Made by a program: the position numbers and the translations under genes | Assembly: GCF_016904885.1 (NCBI RefSeq) | Contig: NZ_JADWYI010000001.1 | Span: 124,001 to 188,000 of the forward strand | Reading direction: 5' to 3' | Source: Archangium primigenium | GTDB taxonomy: Bacteria > Myxococcota > Myxococcia > Myxococcales > Myxococcaceae | DNA: 64,000 nucleotides | In this document: piece by piece, positions 46,706 to 56,500 of the stretch | Position numbering within the stretch: the stretch's first letter is position 1 | How the letters are laid out: each line of letters starts with the position of its first letter | The notes under the pieces: generated by a model | What the model saw: only the letters and a program-made list of their open reading frames with translations | Database searches by the model: none | Told to the model about the DNA's origin: nothing

Positions 46706-48337
46706 CTACCGCACGCGGATGGCGTCCGCGATGACGACGTAGCCGTCCGCGGCCCAGCGGCTCACCTGCACCTTGTTCCAGCCCGCGGTGACGGGGAAGG
46801 AGCCCACGGTGTTCCAGGTGCCGCCGTTGGCCTGCTGGTTCACCTTGAAGTCACCCACCTTGGTGCCCGAGGCGTTGAAGAACACGAAGGGCGCCGCGGC
46901 CGAGCGGTTGGTGCCCGCCGTCCACCAGGCGTCGATCGTCTTGGTGCCCGCGCTGGCCGCGTACACGTAGAACGTCGCCGCGTCCGACACCGGCGCCGTG
47001 TTGGCGAAGAAGTAGCCCGAGCCGTAGTAGCCCGGCGTCGAGGTGGCCGACACCCAGTTGGCCGACACCTCGATGTAGCCCTGCGCCGTGTCGTTGTTGC
47101 TGTTGTTGCTGTCGATGATGAGGCCGCCCGTGGACGGCGGAGGCGTGGTGCCGCCCGAGCCGCAGTAGCCCTTCACCTTGGAGAGGTAGGAGCTCCAGGG
47201 CCAGTTGGCGCCCGGGTCCGTGCGGCTCGCGGGCTGCAGCTTGCCGTGCGCCACGATGTGGTAGCTGTCGACGGGGACGCCGTTGTCCTTGGTGATGTTG
47301 CAGGTGAGCTTGGCCGAGGCCTCGATCTGCCCCGACGGGAAGCTCGACTGGCTCGCCGAGCCGCCGTGCTCGATGCCCACCGAGAAGTTGTTCACCGACG
47401 TGCCCTTGAGCCCGGCCTCCGCCCCGCCGTTGAGGCTCGGGTCGTACGTGGCGCCCACGTGCCAGCCGCGGCTCGCCTCGCGCACCAGCTGGGAGATCTC
47501 CGAGCCGCTCTCGTTCACCACGTAGTGCGCGCTCACGCCCGAGGCCGTGTTGGTCAGCCAGCTCCAGCAGCTCGAGTAGGTGCCCTCGCAGGTGTGGATG
47601 ACCACCATCTGCACGCCGCCGCCCGAGCCCGTGGGGCGGGCGTTGTAGTTGGGCGAGGCGCGCCAGATGGACGCCGCGTAGTCCGGGCCCGCCGCCATGG
47701 CGTGCACGCTCGGCGAGGCGAACTTCGCCTGCACCGCGCTGGGCATCAGCGACACCGCCACGTCACCGGCCGGCGTCTGGGCCACCACGCCCTCGCGCAT
47801 CACCCCGTACACGCTGCGGTGCACGTACTGCGCCTGGGCCTCGGGGTTCGAGATGCCGCTGAGCTTCACCACCACCGGCGCCCACGCGCCCACGTCCTCA
47901 CGCGCGATGCCCTCGGCCTGCGCCCACGAGCCCAGCAGCGCCGCGGCCGCCCGGATGTTCGCCTCGGGCTCGGTGCGCGCCTGCTCCACGCTCACGCCCG
48001 CCAGACGCGCGCCCTCCACCAGGTTCTCCCCGCGCAGCGCCATCAGGCCCGAGGCCGCCGGCATGCCGGGGAACTCCTCGTGGCCCTGGATCATCTCGAA
48101 GCGCGTCTCGGCGTGGGCGATGGCCTTGAGCAGGTCCGCCGGCACCCCGAAGTCCTGTCCCGCGCGGGCGAACGCCGCGTCCAGCTCGTACGGCGTGCGC
48201 TGGGCCTCGATCTGCGCGGGCGTGCGCGCGTCCTCGACGGCGGCGGGAGCAGCGGTTTCCTTGGACTCCTGCGGACCACAGGCGGCCAGGGACAAGGCCA
48301 GGGTGGCGGCCACGAGTGGCTGACGGAACGGGCGCAT
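46706..48337 (-). CDS. N-acetylmuramoyl-L-alanine amidase lipoprotein with golvesin-like C-terminal domain, copy 1
   Basis: 543 residues from ATG 48337 (AGAGGAG upstream). Signal [20 protein letters not shown] (Cys20). A helical lysozyme/transglycosylase-like region (about 50-150: [31 protein letters not shown]) precedes an amidase_2 domain (about 225-390: [15 protein letters not shown] with the first zinc His, [35 protein letters not shown] with the second His and Asp/Cys region). The last 130 residues are a golvesin/xanthan-lyase-like beta-sandwich ending [22 protein letters not shown]. Cleaves the peptide from the glycan in peptidoglycan. Tandem paralogue follows. Confidence 0.9.
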   Translation of the reverse strand: MRPFRQPLVAATLALSLAACGPQESKETAAPAAVEDARTPAQIEAQRTPYELDAAFARAGQDFGVPADLLKAIAHAETRFEMIQGHEEFPGMPAASGLMALRGENLVEGARLAGVSVEQARTEPEANIRAAAALLGSWAQAEGIAREDVGAWAPVVVKLSGISNPEAQAQYVHRSVYGVMREGVVAQTPAGDVAVSLMPSAVQAKFASPSVHAMAAGPDYAASIWRASPNYNARPTGSGGGVQMVVIHTCEGTYSSCWSWLTNTASGVSAHYVVNESGSEISQLVREASRGWHVGATYDPSLNGGAEAGLKGTSVNNFSVGIEHGGSASQSSFPSGQIEASAKLTCNITKDNGVPVDSYHIVAHGKLQPASRTDPGANWPWSSYLSKVKGYCGSGGTTPPPSTGGLIIDSNNSNNDTAQGYIEVSANWVSATSTPGYYGSGYFFANTAPVSDAATFYVYAASAGTKTIDAWWTAGTNRSAAAPFVFFNASGTKVGDFKVNQQANGGTWNTVGSFPVTAGWNKVQVSRWAADGYVVIADAIRVR

Positions 48338-48472
48338 ACGAGCACTCCTCTGGGGGATTGGACGGCGGCTCGGCCCCCTCCTGGGGGCGAGAGGAGCTCA
48401 AAATGCCTTGTCCGAGATCCCAAGGGAAGCCAGTTTTTCTCGGAAAGTGATTTTTGGAGAGGAAAATGACAA

Positions 48473-48512
48473 CGGGGCGGTTCGCCCTCGGACCCCGAGG
48501 AGAACCGCCCCG
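48473..48512 (-). terminator. intrinsic terminator after amidase copy 2
   Basis: On the minus strand an 11-bp perfect outer stem (CGGGGCGGTTC with GAACCGCCCCG, arms 48473-48483 and 48502-48512) encloses a 6-bp inner stem (CCTCGG/CCGAGG). The minus-strand continuation is TTGTCATTTTCC, a fair T-rich tail. It begins 26 bases past the stop of the gene at 48538 and separates the two amidase copies. Confidence 0.75.
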
Positions 48513-48537
48513 CGTGAGCGTCACCGCGTGTGGGGAA

Positions 48538-50142
48538 CTAGCGCACGCGGATGGCGTCGGCCATGACCACGAAGCCCGTGGTGGTGTTGCGGCTCAGGCG
48601 CACCTTGTTCCAGCCCACGGTGACGGTGAACGTCCCCAGGGTGTTCCAGACGCCGCCGCCGGTCTGCTGGTTGGCCTTCACGGTCTTCACGAGCGTGCCC
48701 GCGGCGTTGACGAACTCGAACGGGGCCGCCGCCGAGCGGTTGGTGCCCTGGGTCCACCAGGCGTCGATCGTCTTGGTGCCCGCGGTGGCCGAGTAGAAGG
48801 AGAACACGGCCGGGTCCGTGGCGCCGCTCGCGGTGTTGCCGAAGAAGTAGCCCGAGCCGTAGTAGCCCGCCGTGCCGGAGGAGCCCGTCCAGGTGGACGG
48901 CACGGTGAAGCTGGCGCGGGCGGCGTCGTTGAAGGCGTTGTCGCTGTCGACGATGAGCGGATCACCACAGATTTCCTTCACCCGCGCGATGTACTGCGTC
49001 CAGGGCCAGTTGGCGCCCGGGTCCGTGCGGTTGTAGGGCTGCAGCTTGCCGTGGCCCACGATGTGGAAGGCGTCGCGCGGCACGGCGTTGTCCCGGGTGA
49101 TGTCGCAGGTGAGCTTGGCCGAGGCCTCGATCTGTCCCGCCGGGAAGCTCGTCTGGCTCGCCGAGCCGCCGTGCTCGATGCCCACGGCGAAGTTGTTCAC
49201 CGACGTGCCCTCCAGGTGCGTCATCTGGTCGCCGTTGAGCGAGCTCACGTAGGTGGCGCCCACGTGCCAGCCACGGCTCGCCTCGCTCACCAGCTGGGAG
49301 ATCTCCGAGCCGCTCTCGTTCACCACGTAGTGCGCGCTCACCCCCGAGTCCTTGTTGACCAGCCAGCTCCAGCAGCTCGCGTAGCTGCTCTCGCAGGTGT
49401 GGATGACCACGACCTGCACGCCGCCGCCCGCGCCCGTGGGGCGGGCGTTGTAGTTGAGCGACTCGCGCCAGATGGCCGCCGCGTAGTCCGGGCCCGCCGC
49501 CTGGGCGCGCACGCTCGGCGAGGCGAACTGGGCCTGCACCTGGCTGGGCATCAGCGACACCGCCACGTCACCGGCCGGCGTCTGGGCCACCACGCCCTCG
49601 CGCATCACCCCGTACACGTTGCGGTGCACGTACTGCGCCTGGGCCTCGGGGTGGGTGATGCCACTGAGCCGCACCACCACCGGCGCCCACGCGCCCACGT
49701 CCTCGCGCGCGATGCCCTCGGCCTGGGCCCACGCGCCTAGCAGCGCCGCGGCCGCCCGGATGTTCGCCTCGGGCTCGGTGCGCGCCGCCTCCACGCTCAC
49801 GCCCGCCAGGCGCGCGCCCTCCACCAGGTTCTCCCCGCGCAGCGCCATCAGGCCCGAGGCCGCCGGCATACCGGGAAACTCCTCGTGCCCCTGGATCATC
49901 TCGAAGCGCGTCTCGGCGTGGGCGATGGCCTTGAGCAGGTCCGCCGGCACCCCGAAGTCCTGGCCCGCGCGGGCGAACGCCGCGTCCAGCGCGTACGGCG
50001 TGCGCTCGGCCTCGCGCTGCGCGGGGGTGCGCGTGTCCTCCACGGGGGCGGACACGGCGGGCTGCGAGGTCTCCTGCGGACCACAGGCGGCCAGGGACAG
50101 GGCCAGGGTGGCGGCCACCAACGGTTGACGGAACGGACGCAT
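48538..50142 (-). CDS. N-acetylmuramoyl-L-alanine amidase lipoprotein with golvesin-like C-terminal domain, copy 2
   Basis: 534 residues from ATG 50142 (AAGGAG about 8-13 bases upstream). Same order as copy 1: lipoprotein signal (identical [20 protein letters not shown]), transglycosylase-like helices, amidase_2 ([49 protein letters not shown]) and golvesin-like end. The first 350 residues are nearly identical to copy 1 (about 85% by eye); the linker between amidase and C-terminal domain and the C-terminal domain itself differ more. A recent tandem duplication with divergence in the binding domain. Confidence 0.9.
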   Translation of the reverse strand: MRPFRQPLVAATLALSLAACGPQETSQPAVSAPVEDTRTPAQREAERTPYALDAAFARAGQDFGVPADLLKAIAHAETRFEMIQGHEEFPGMPAASGLMALRGENLVEGARLAGVSVEAARTEPEANIRAAAALLGAWAQAEGIAREDVGAWAPVVVRLSGITHPEAQAQYVHRNVYGVMREGVVAQTPAGDVAVSLMPSQVQAQFASPSVRAQAAGPDYAAAIWRESLNYNARPTGAGGGVQVVVIHTCESSYASCWSWLVNKDSGVSAHYVVNESGSEISQLVSEASRGWHVGATYVSSLNGDQMTHLEGTSVNNFAVGIEHGGSASQTSFPAGQIEASAKLTCDITRDNAVPRDAFHIVGHGKLQPYNRTDPGANWPWTQYIARVKEICGDPLIVDSDNAFNDAARASFTVPSTWTGSSGTAGYYGSGYFFGNTASGATDPAVFSFYSATAGTKTIDAWWTQGTNRSAAAPFEFVNAAGTLVKTVKANQQTGGGVWNTLGTFTVTVGWNKVRLSRNTTTGFVVMADAIRVR

Positions 50143-50199
50143 GGGAGACTCCTTGCTCGGCGGGGGGACAGCGGAGGGAATGAAACGCGACACCATACA

Positions 50200-50220
50200 T
50201 TTTCTGTCACTACAGGAAAA
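50200..50220. promoter_or_regulatory. candidate operator dyad in divergent region
   Basis: TTTTCTGT (50200-50207) and ACAGGAAAA (50212-50220) form an imperfect inverted repeat around CACT, in an A/T-rich patch of the 171-base gap between amidase copy 2 (leftward) and the metallophosphoesterase (rightward). A promoter region with a possible regulator site; weak evidence. Confidence 0.35.
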
Positions 50221-50313
50221 GTCCGCCTTAATTGGAATGCCAAGCAGTCAGGGGAGAGCCCGGAAAAGGCGACCGGGCCACCGCGCGAGGACGGGTTGGG
50301 TTAGGAGGAGGGC

Positions 50314-51054
50314 ATGCGTCTCTTCGCCATCGGCGACACCCACCTGCCCTCCACCCGCAACAAGGACATGCACCGCTTCGGCTGGACGGAGCACCCGCTG
50401 CCGCTGCAGCGCGCCTGGGACGAGAAGGTGCGCCCCGAGGACGTGGTGCTGGTGGTGGGCGACATCTCCTGGGCCACCCGGCCCAACGAGGTGCTGGAGG
50501 ACCTCAAGTGGCTGGACGAGCGGCCGGGGCGCAAGGTGCTCGTGCGCGGCAACCACGACTACTGGTGGGGGGACTCGGCCGCCAAGCTGCGTCGGCTGCT
50601 CGAGCCGTACAAGACGATCGAGAACTTCCTGCACAACAGCGCCGTCGTCATCGGCCGGTGGGTGATCGCCGGCACGCGGCTGTGGACGGCTCCCGAGGCG
50701 CCCCCCATGCCCGGCGGGGAGATGGGCGACGAGGGCGGGGACGCGGGCTACGTGGAGCGCGAGACGCGGCGGCTGGCCACCTCCATCGCCGACGCGGAGA
50801 AGAAGGAAAAGGAGAGCCCGACGCCGCTCACCCGCGTGGTGGCCGTGCATTTCCCCCCCCTGTACGCCAACGAGAAGCCCACCGCCTTCACCGGGCCCAT
50901 CGAGGCGTGGAACCCCAAGGTCTGTGTCTACGGACACCTGCACGCCGGCGGCATCCCGGCGGGCTTCACCGGGGAGCGCGCCGGCATCCGCTACGTGCTC
51001 GCCTCGTGCGACGCGGCGGGCTTCACCCCGCTGCTGCTCGACGGCGAGCCCTGA
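50314..51054 (+). CDS. metallophosphoesterase
   Basis: 246 residues; AGGAGG seven bases before ATG 50314. Calcineurin-like motifs in order: FAIGDTHLP, LVVGDISWAT, VLVRGNHDYWWG, VVAVHFPPLY and VYGHLHAGG, with all dinuclear metal ligands present. No signal peptide, so cytoplasmic. This clade includes small phosphohydrolases of uncertain substrate (related to YmdB/YfcE-type), not cAMP-specific by sight. Divergent from amidase copy 2. Confidence 0.92.
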   Translation: MRLFAIGDTHLPSTRNKDMHRFGWTEHPLPLQRAWDEKVRPEDVVLVVGDISWATRPNEVLEDLKWLDERPGRKVLVRGNHDYWWGDSAAKLRRLLEPYKTIENFLHNSAVVIGRWVIAGTRLWTAPEAPPMPGGEMGDEGGDAGYVERETRRLATSIADAEKKEKESPTPLTRVVAVHFPPLYANEKPTAFTGPIEAWNPKVCVYGHLHAGGIPAGFTGERAGIRYVLASCDAAGFTPLLLDGEP

Positions 51055-51084
51055 GGCCCTGAGTCCCCCGGGCGGGGGCCCGTC

Positions 51085-53337
51085 TCACGGCCCCCGCGAC
51101 AGCACGGGCTTCCAGGCGCGCGTGGCGTCGTCCGCGCCCAGGCAGGTGCGCCACTGCTCGCCGCTGTCGGTCGCGGGCGCGCCGCGCTCCACCGGCACCC
51201 CCACCGGGCAGATGCCCCGGGTGCGGTTGCCCGCCGCGTCCTGCACCTCGAAGTGCAGCGAGTACACCCGGCCATTGCCCGCGGCGGCCCGGTCCACCTT
51301 CACCTTCACGGTGGTGGCGTCCAGGAAGACGATGTCCGGCGCGCCCGCGCCCTGGGCCTCGTCCGAGGCCACGCAGGAGATGGACGCCGAGGCGCCCGTC
51401 TGGGTGAGCCCGCCGCTGCACCGGTCGTACACGGTGATGCAGTCCTCGAGCCGCACCGTGTGGTAGTCGCCGCTCACCGGCCACAGGGGCGCGGGCGGCG
51501 TGAGGGTGACGGCGGGCGGCGTCACGTCCACCACCTGGATGGTGGAGGTGCACGTGGACGCGTTGCCCGAGGCGTCCCGGGCCGTGTAGCTCACGGTGCT
51601 CGTGCCCAGCGGGTAGAAGTCCGCCGCGGGGCCCGCGAGCGTCACCGGGGAGCACGTGTCCGAGCCCTTCGCCGCGCCGGGCGTCACCCAGGCGGAGTTG
51701 CGGCCGGTGCACTCGGCCAGGACGGACTCCGGGCACGACACGGCGGGCGCCTTGGTGTCCACCACCACGGCCTGGGTCGAGCACGTGGCGGTGTTGCCGG
51801 ACGCATCCGTCGCCGTATAGGTGAGCGTGTGCGAGCCCACCGGCAGCGCGCCCGCCTTGGGCGGCGCCACCGGGGCCGCGCCGCAGTTGTCCCGGGCCGT
51901 CGCCTCGGGCGGCTGCACCAGCGCGACGCCCTCGGACGTGCACTCCACCTGGAAGGACGCGGGGCACGTGAGCGCCGGGGCCTCGCAGTCGCGCACCGTC
52001 ACGTTGGACCAGCACGAGTCCTGCTTCCGGCCATCCGACGCGGTGACGCAGACGCCGTGCGTGCCCGGCGCGTAGGGGCCCACCGGGTGCGCGTCCCAGG
52101 AGATGGAGTCCCCGTCCGGGTCCACCGCCGTGGCCATGCCGCTCGGGCTCGTGGCCACGCACACGCCCGGGTCCGTGCACACCGAGACGTCCTGGCACGT
52201 GGCCACCGGCGCCCGGTTCTCCTGGGTGCACGTGGCGCTGCAGCCATCCCCGCTCACCGTGTTGCCGTCGTCACACGCCTCGCCCGGGTCCACGTGCCCG
52301 TTGCCGCACACGTGGCAGTCCGTGTCGTCCCAGTCCACCTGGCCATCGCCATCGTTGTCCTTGCCGTCCGCGCAGTCCTCGGCCGAGAGCACCACCGAGG
52401 TGCCACCGAGCATCACCGGCTGGCCCACGTGCGGGTGGTAGGCCTCGTCGTTGACGGCGAGCACCTGCAGGCCCGAGTAGCCGCTCGGACCGGTGAAGAC
52501 GTTGTGGAAGGACTTGTGGCTCAAGTCCACCGCCGTCAGCGTGGGCACGAAGGCCTGGAGCGCCGCAGTGGGCTCGGCGATGTCGAAGGAAGTGTCCACG
52601 GTGGTGAGCGGCACCGGCAGGAAGCCCCAGCCGCCCTCCACGCCCGCCTGGGTGAGAGCGAGCAGCGAGCCGCCCTTCTCGTTGACGAAGCGCGCCAGGT
52701 CCGCCTGGCGCTCGTTGAGGGTGGCGATCTGCCGCACGGACAGGCCGCCCAGGGTGTGCTCCCCCGCCGAGGGCAGGTAGACGAAGGCGTACTGGGCGAA
52801 GTCCACCCGGGAGATGTCCTCGGTGGAGCGCGCGTGGGTGACCTGGGCGCCGGGGCCGCCCTGGGCCGGGTCGTTCCAACTGTTGAAGGCGATGAGCGCC
52901 TGGCGGTCGTTCACGCCGATGGCGAGGATGCCCTTGCCCCCCGAGCGCGAGCGCTTGAGCGCGTCCTTGAACAGCGCGGGGTAGAGGCCGCCACACAGCG
53001 CGCCCTCGCAGTGCCAGAGGTCGTCCGCGTCATCGCCCGTCACCACCACGAAGCCGCCGCGCGCGGGCGTCGTCGGCGGGGTCGTGGGGGGCGTCGTCGG
53101 CGGGGTCGTGGGCGTCGTGGGACCGGGACGGCCGCCCGAGGAGGTCCCATCGTCCTTGCCCGGCACCGGCGAGTGCCCATGGCCCGGGGGCTTCGAGGGG
53201 TACACCTCGGTGGGCTCGTCGTAATAGTAGTAGCCCCCGCAGCCGCTCGCGGTGCTCACGAATGTCAGCAGGGACACCGACATCCCCAGCCAGGGGCGGA
53301 GACGCGGAGAACGGGCGGGCGGAGTCGGTCGGAGCAT
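51085..53337 (-). CDS. surface lipoprotein with Cys-rich DUF4215-type and HYR domains
   Basis: 750 residues from ATG 53337. Signal PWLGMSVSLLTFVSTASGC (Cys33), then a Thr-Pro-rich linker (about 65-95: PTTPPTTPPTTP), an N-terminal domain (95-330: VVTGDDADDLWHCEGALCGG...LLALTQAGVEGGWGFLPV), a DUF4215-type Cys-rich unit (CGNGHVDPGEACDDGNTVSGDGCSATC, about 400-430), and then several immunoglobulin-like units (HYR: LTYTATDASGNTATC, VSYTARDASGNASTC). It ends VYSLHFEVQDAAGNRTRGICPVGVP. Architecture fits an outer-surface adhesin-like lipoprotein; function inferred. Leader has a hairpin (53344-53380). Confidence 0.85.
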   Translation of the reverse strand: MLRPTPPARSPRLRPWLGMSVSLLTFVSTASGCGGYYYYDEPTEVYPSKPPGHGHSPVPGKDDGTSSGGRPGPTTPTTPPTTPPTTPPTTPARGGFVVVTGDDADDLWHCEGALCGGLYPALFKDALKRSRSGGKGILAIGVNDRQALIAFNSWNDPAQGGPGAQVTHARSTEDISRVDFAQYAFVYLPSAGEHTLGGLSVRQIATLNERQADLARFVNEKGGSLLALTQAGVEGGWGFLPVPLTTVDTSFDIAEPTAALQAFVPTLTAVDLSHKSFHNVFTGPSGYSGLQVLAVNDEAYHPHVGQPVMLGGTSVVLSAEDCADGKDNDGDGQVDWDDTDCHVCGNGHVDPGEACDDGNTVSGDGCSATCTQENRAPVATCQDVSVCTDPGVCVATSPSGMATAVDPDGDSISWDAHPVGPYAPGTHGVCVTASDGRKQDSCWSNVTVRDCEAPALTCPASFQVECTSEGVALVQPPEATARDNCGAAPVAPPKAGALPVGSHTLTYTATDASGNTATCSTQAVVVDTKAPAVSCPESVLAECTGRNSAWVTPGAAKGSDTCSPVTLAGPAADFYPLGTSTVSYTARDASGNASTCTSTIQVVDVTPPAVTLTPPAPLWPVSGDYHTVRLEDCITVYDRCSGGLTQTGASASISCVASDEAQGAGAPDIVFLDATTVKVKVDRAAAGNGRVYSLHFEVQDAAGNRTRGICPVGVPVERGAPATDSGEQWRTCLGADDATRAWKPVLSRGP

Positions 53338-53343
53338 GGTTTT

Positions 53344-53380
53344 CCCCAACGTGGGCAAACAAATGCCCACGGGCTGGGGG
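53344..53380. promoter_or_regulatory. leader hairpin before the HYR-domain gene
   Basis: Perfect 8-bp arms CGTGGGCA (53350-53357) and TGCCCACG (53364-53371) with a 6-base A-rich loop, extendable by an outer CCCCA/TGGGG pair. It sits directly before the ribosome-binding site of the gene starting at 53337, so could influence its translation or mark an operator. The 235-base gap to the next gene (53338-53572) also holds a short dyad at 53512-53528 after the stop of the 53573 gene; no other signal was seen. Confidence 0.4.
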
Positions 53381-53572
53381 CCATCAGTAGGAACTCCCGA
53401 CCCGCCCGGCGAGGGGGCGAGCGCTGATTCTTCCCGAGAACCATCCGCTATCCGACAGATACTGACACAACACGGTCGAGGGAGCGCGCGGCAGTCGTCA
53501 AGACAACGGCGGCTCCTCCGGGAGGAGCTAGGGTCCCGGAGGGGCACGCCTACTTCGCGAGTACTCCGATGC

Positions 53573-56500
53573 TTACCGGCAAATGTCCCGCTCGCGCAGC
53601 GGGTTGAGATGGCCCGAGGCGTTGTCTCCCGTGAGGGAACGCGCGTAGAGACCGCCCTCCCAGACACCATCCGTGAAGGACACATCCGCCGTGGGCGCAA
53701 GCACGGTGCCCTGGAAGCTGTAACTCGAGGTGGTCAACGATGTTGCCTCCGGGAAGTTGAAGAGAACGCCCTTCGCATCGATCCCTCCCACCAGATCCTG
53801 TCCCAGGTTGGAAAAGGACACCGCCGTTCCCCGAACGTTGATGACCGCCAGCGAGCCCGCCGGCGCTTCAATACGAATCAATGTCGAGCCTGGAAGCAGA
53901 GTGCCCTCCAGGTTGAAGACGTTGACCTCGGAGGAGGTTCCCTTCAACAAGATGGCACCCCAGGAGAGTTCCACCGTCCCGTTCACGGAGAGCGCGGAGA
54001 GACGAGATGAGAGAGTCTTCAACAACGTCTCCCTGGCCTCGAAGTCAACTGGCCTTCCTGACGAGACCGTACCGCGAAGGAAGTTGACCGAGTCATTCGC
54101 GGAGAAACGGCCGCCATACCGGACATCTCCCCACACACCACCGCGTGAGAGCGAGATGTCTCCGCCCCCGACCAGTACATTGGAGATGTCCGTATCCGGA
54201 AGCGATCTACCCACGGAGAAGTCATCGAGAACGATGTTGCCGCCCGCCGCGACCCGGCCCTGGACATAGTGCCCCTGAAGAAAGTCCTTGAGGACAAACA
54301 GGTTGTAGTCGCCGAGGCGGATCTGAATGCATTCGCCATCACCGTCCCCGCCGCCCTCGGGAACATCGTGTGCCTCGACGTACACCGAGATGCTCGTGAA
54401 GACCGCACCATTGCGAATGGCAATCGTTGCGACCCCAGGGCGCTCCCCGCGCACAATGCCATCGCCCGTCACCGCTACGACCTCCGTATTGGAACTAGAA
54501 TACACAGTTCCATGAATAGGAGAAGAGATGTCTCGACGGACGCCATCCGCATAGACGCCAAGCACGCGCAGTCGTCGCTCAGCTTTGGGTAAAAGGAGCA
54601 CGTCTTTGTTGAGCACCTCGACGGCCACCAACGGCGTCTTGAGGTCCACAGAAAGGGAGATTCGCTCCGACCTTAACAACTCGCCCCCATCACCAATGCC
54701 CACCGCGACAAGATCAGCAGCACCAACTACCGACGAAGGAACCACCCATTCGAAAACAAAAGGTGCCTGTTCGAGGTAGAGCGTTTGTCCCGCCGCCACG
54801 ATGTACACCAGCGAAGGATTGAATCCTCCAGTCGGAGTCACGGAGATCGTCACACGCTCACCGGGAGCAACAGGCGCCCTCACCGATGGCGTGCTGATGG
54901 CCAAGCCGCGACGCAGCAAAGACTGAAACGCACTGATTCCGCTTCCGACATCAGCCGAAGACCTCAAGCCCTCATGACCCAAAACGGGAAGACCACCCCG
55001 CTGTGAACCATTTGCCGACGACAGAACCGGAGCGCCCTTCGTCTTGAAACAACCATAGTCCACGCTCACACGAGCCGGGCTCTCGAGGAACGGAGTGAAC
55101 TGATTGCCCCCCGCCTGACTGTTCAACAATTCGACGAACCGCGAGGTATGAGCCCGCTCGAACGGAGCCAAATGGTGGGCCGTGAGGCTGTTGCGCGGTG
55201 TCGCCAAATTGAATGTCTCGATGAAATTGCTGAACTTGTCAGCCGTATTTCCACCCTTCTGCTCAGACTCGGACACGAACATGTCGAAATCGTCATCACA
55301 AAAGACCTTGCTCTTCAGGCCAAAAACGAAATCGCTGTCCTTCACCCCCAACTCGGACTTGGCGTAGGGGTGGTAGACACTCATGCTGGCATACAAGGGC
55401 TTCAGCCGGTCCGGGACATAGCCCCACTGCAGAGCATTATCGAACGAAAGCGATCCCACTTTGCCCTTCGTGCTCACCATCAAGTGAGAAGGGATACTCG
55501 TCTGGCCAATGCTTCTGACATAAGCGCTCCCCAACGCCAGATCATCTACCGCCGACCCCTCCTCGATACCGATCCTAGAGATGACCAAACCATCCCGAAT
55601 GTCTTCCCAGTCAACCAAATCCTCCACCCCCCGCCTGTCAGCATCTTGAACCGCATTGCGCATATCCACGATCGCGCTGGCTAATCGCATCCCCAAGTGC
55701 GGCGTGTTCACGGAAATGAACCGATTCACATACCCCGTCTTGAAATTATCGCGCGCACGGTACTCCTCGGAGTCAACAAACTTTCGGACGAGCAAACCTC
55801 CAGCACCATGAGCGATGACGTCCACCTGACTCACCGCGGCCCCCGCCAAGCGCATGTCCAACAACGCATCCCGTATCGCATCGCGGACAACGGATTGGTT
55901 CAAGGGCGAGTGCAGACTTTCGGAATTGTCCTCACGATAGTCCGCGCAAGACACCGCGAAGCGATTGTGCTCGTCCACGAAAAGAGGAAAAACATTCTTC
56001 CACGAGACGCAGCCCGCCCAGACATCAGGAACGATGACCACCGGAGGACGAATCACGGACAAAGCCAAGACGCCTTCGAAAGCCATTACCGTGGGAGGCT
56101 CCGCATCGAAGTACCGCGCCACGATGTTCACGTCCCGCCTCGACTTCTGCGCGCACTCTCCTTCCGGGCTATTACAGAAGTCCTCGGGACTGGTGTACAC
56201 CGCGAACGCAAAGTACTGGGCCCCCACTGGAGTGGCAGGCACGTTCACCCGAGTGTCCGCGGGACTGGTCCTGCCGACATCGACAAGCGTCCCACTCTGC
56301 GTGCCTCCGATTTCGGGCAAGGAGAACTCGACTAGGCCAGGGCCTGGAACCTCGACGCGAAGAAGTATTTCCGACACTCCATCGGCTGCGACCTCGCTCA
56401 CGGGCTTGCCCTTTCCCACCAGACGCCTCACATCTGAAAAAGTGTGTCCCGTCGTGACATCAATCAGTTCCGGATTCGGATTCACGGCTTCAATGACCGA

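Noticed and set aside
53252-54010. Plus-strand frame across the start of the HYR gene and end of the 53573 gene
   Set aside because: No ribosome-binding site or motif; both strands have well-supported genes on the opposite side.
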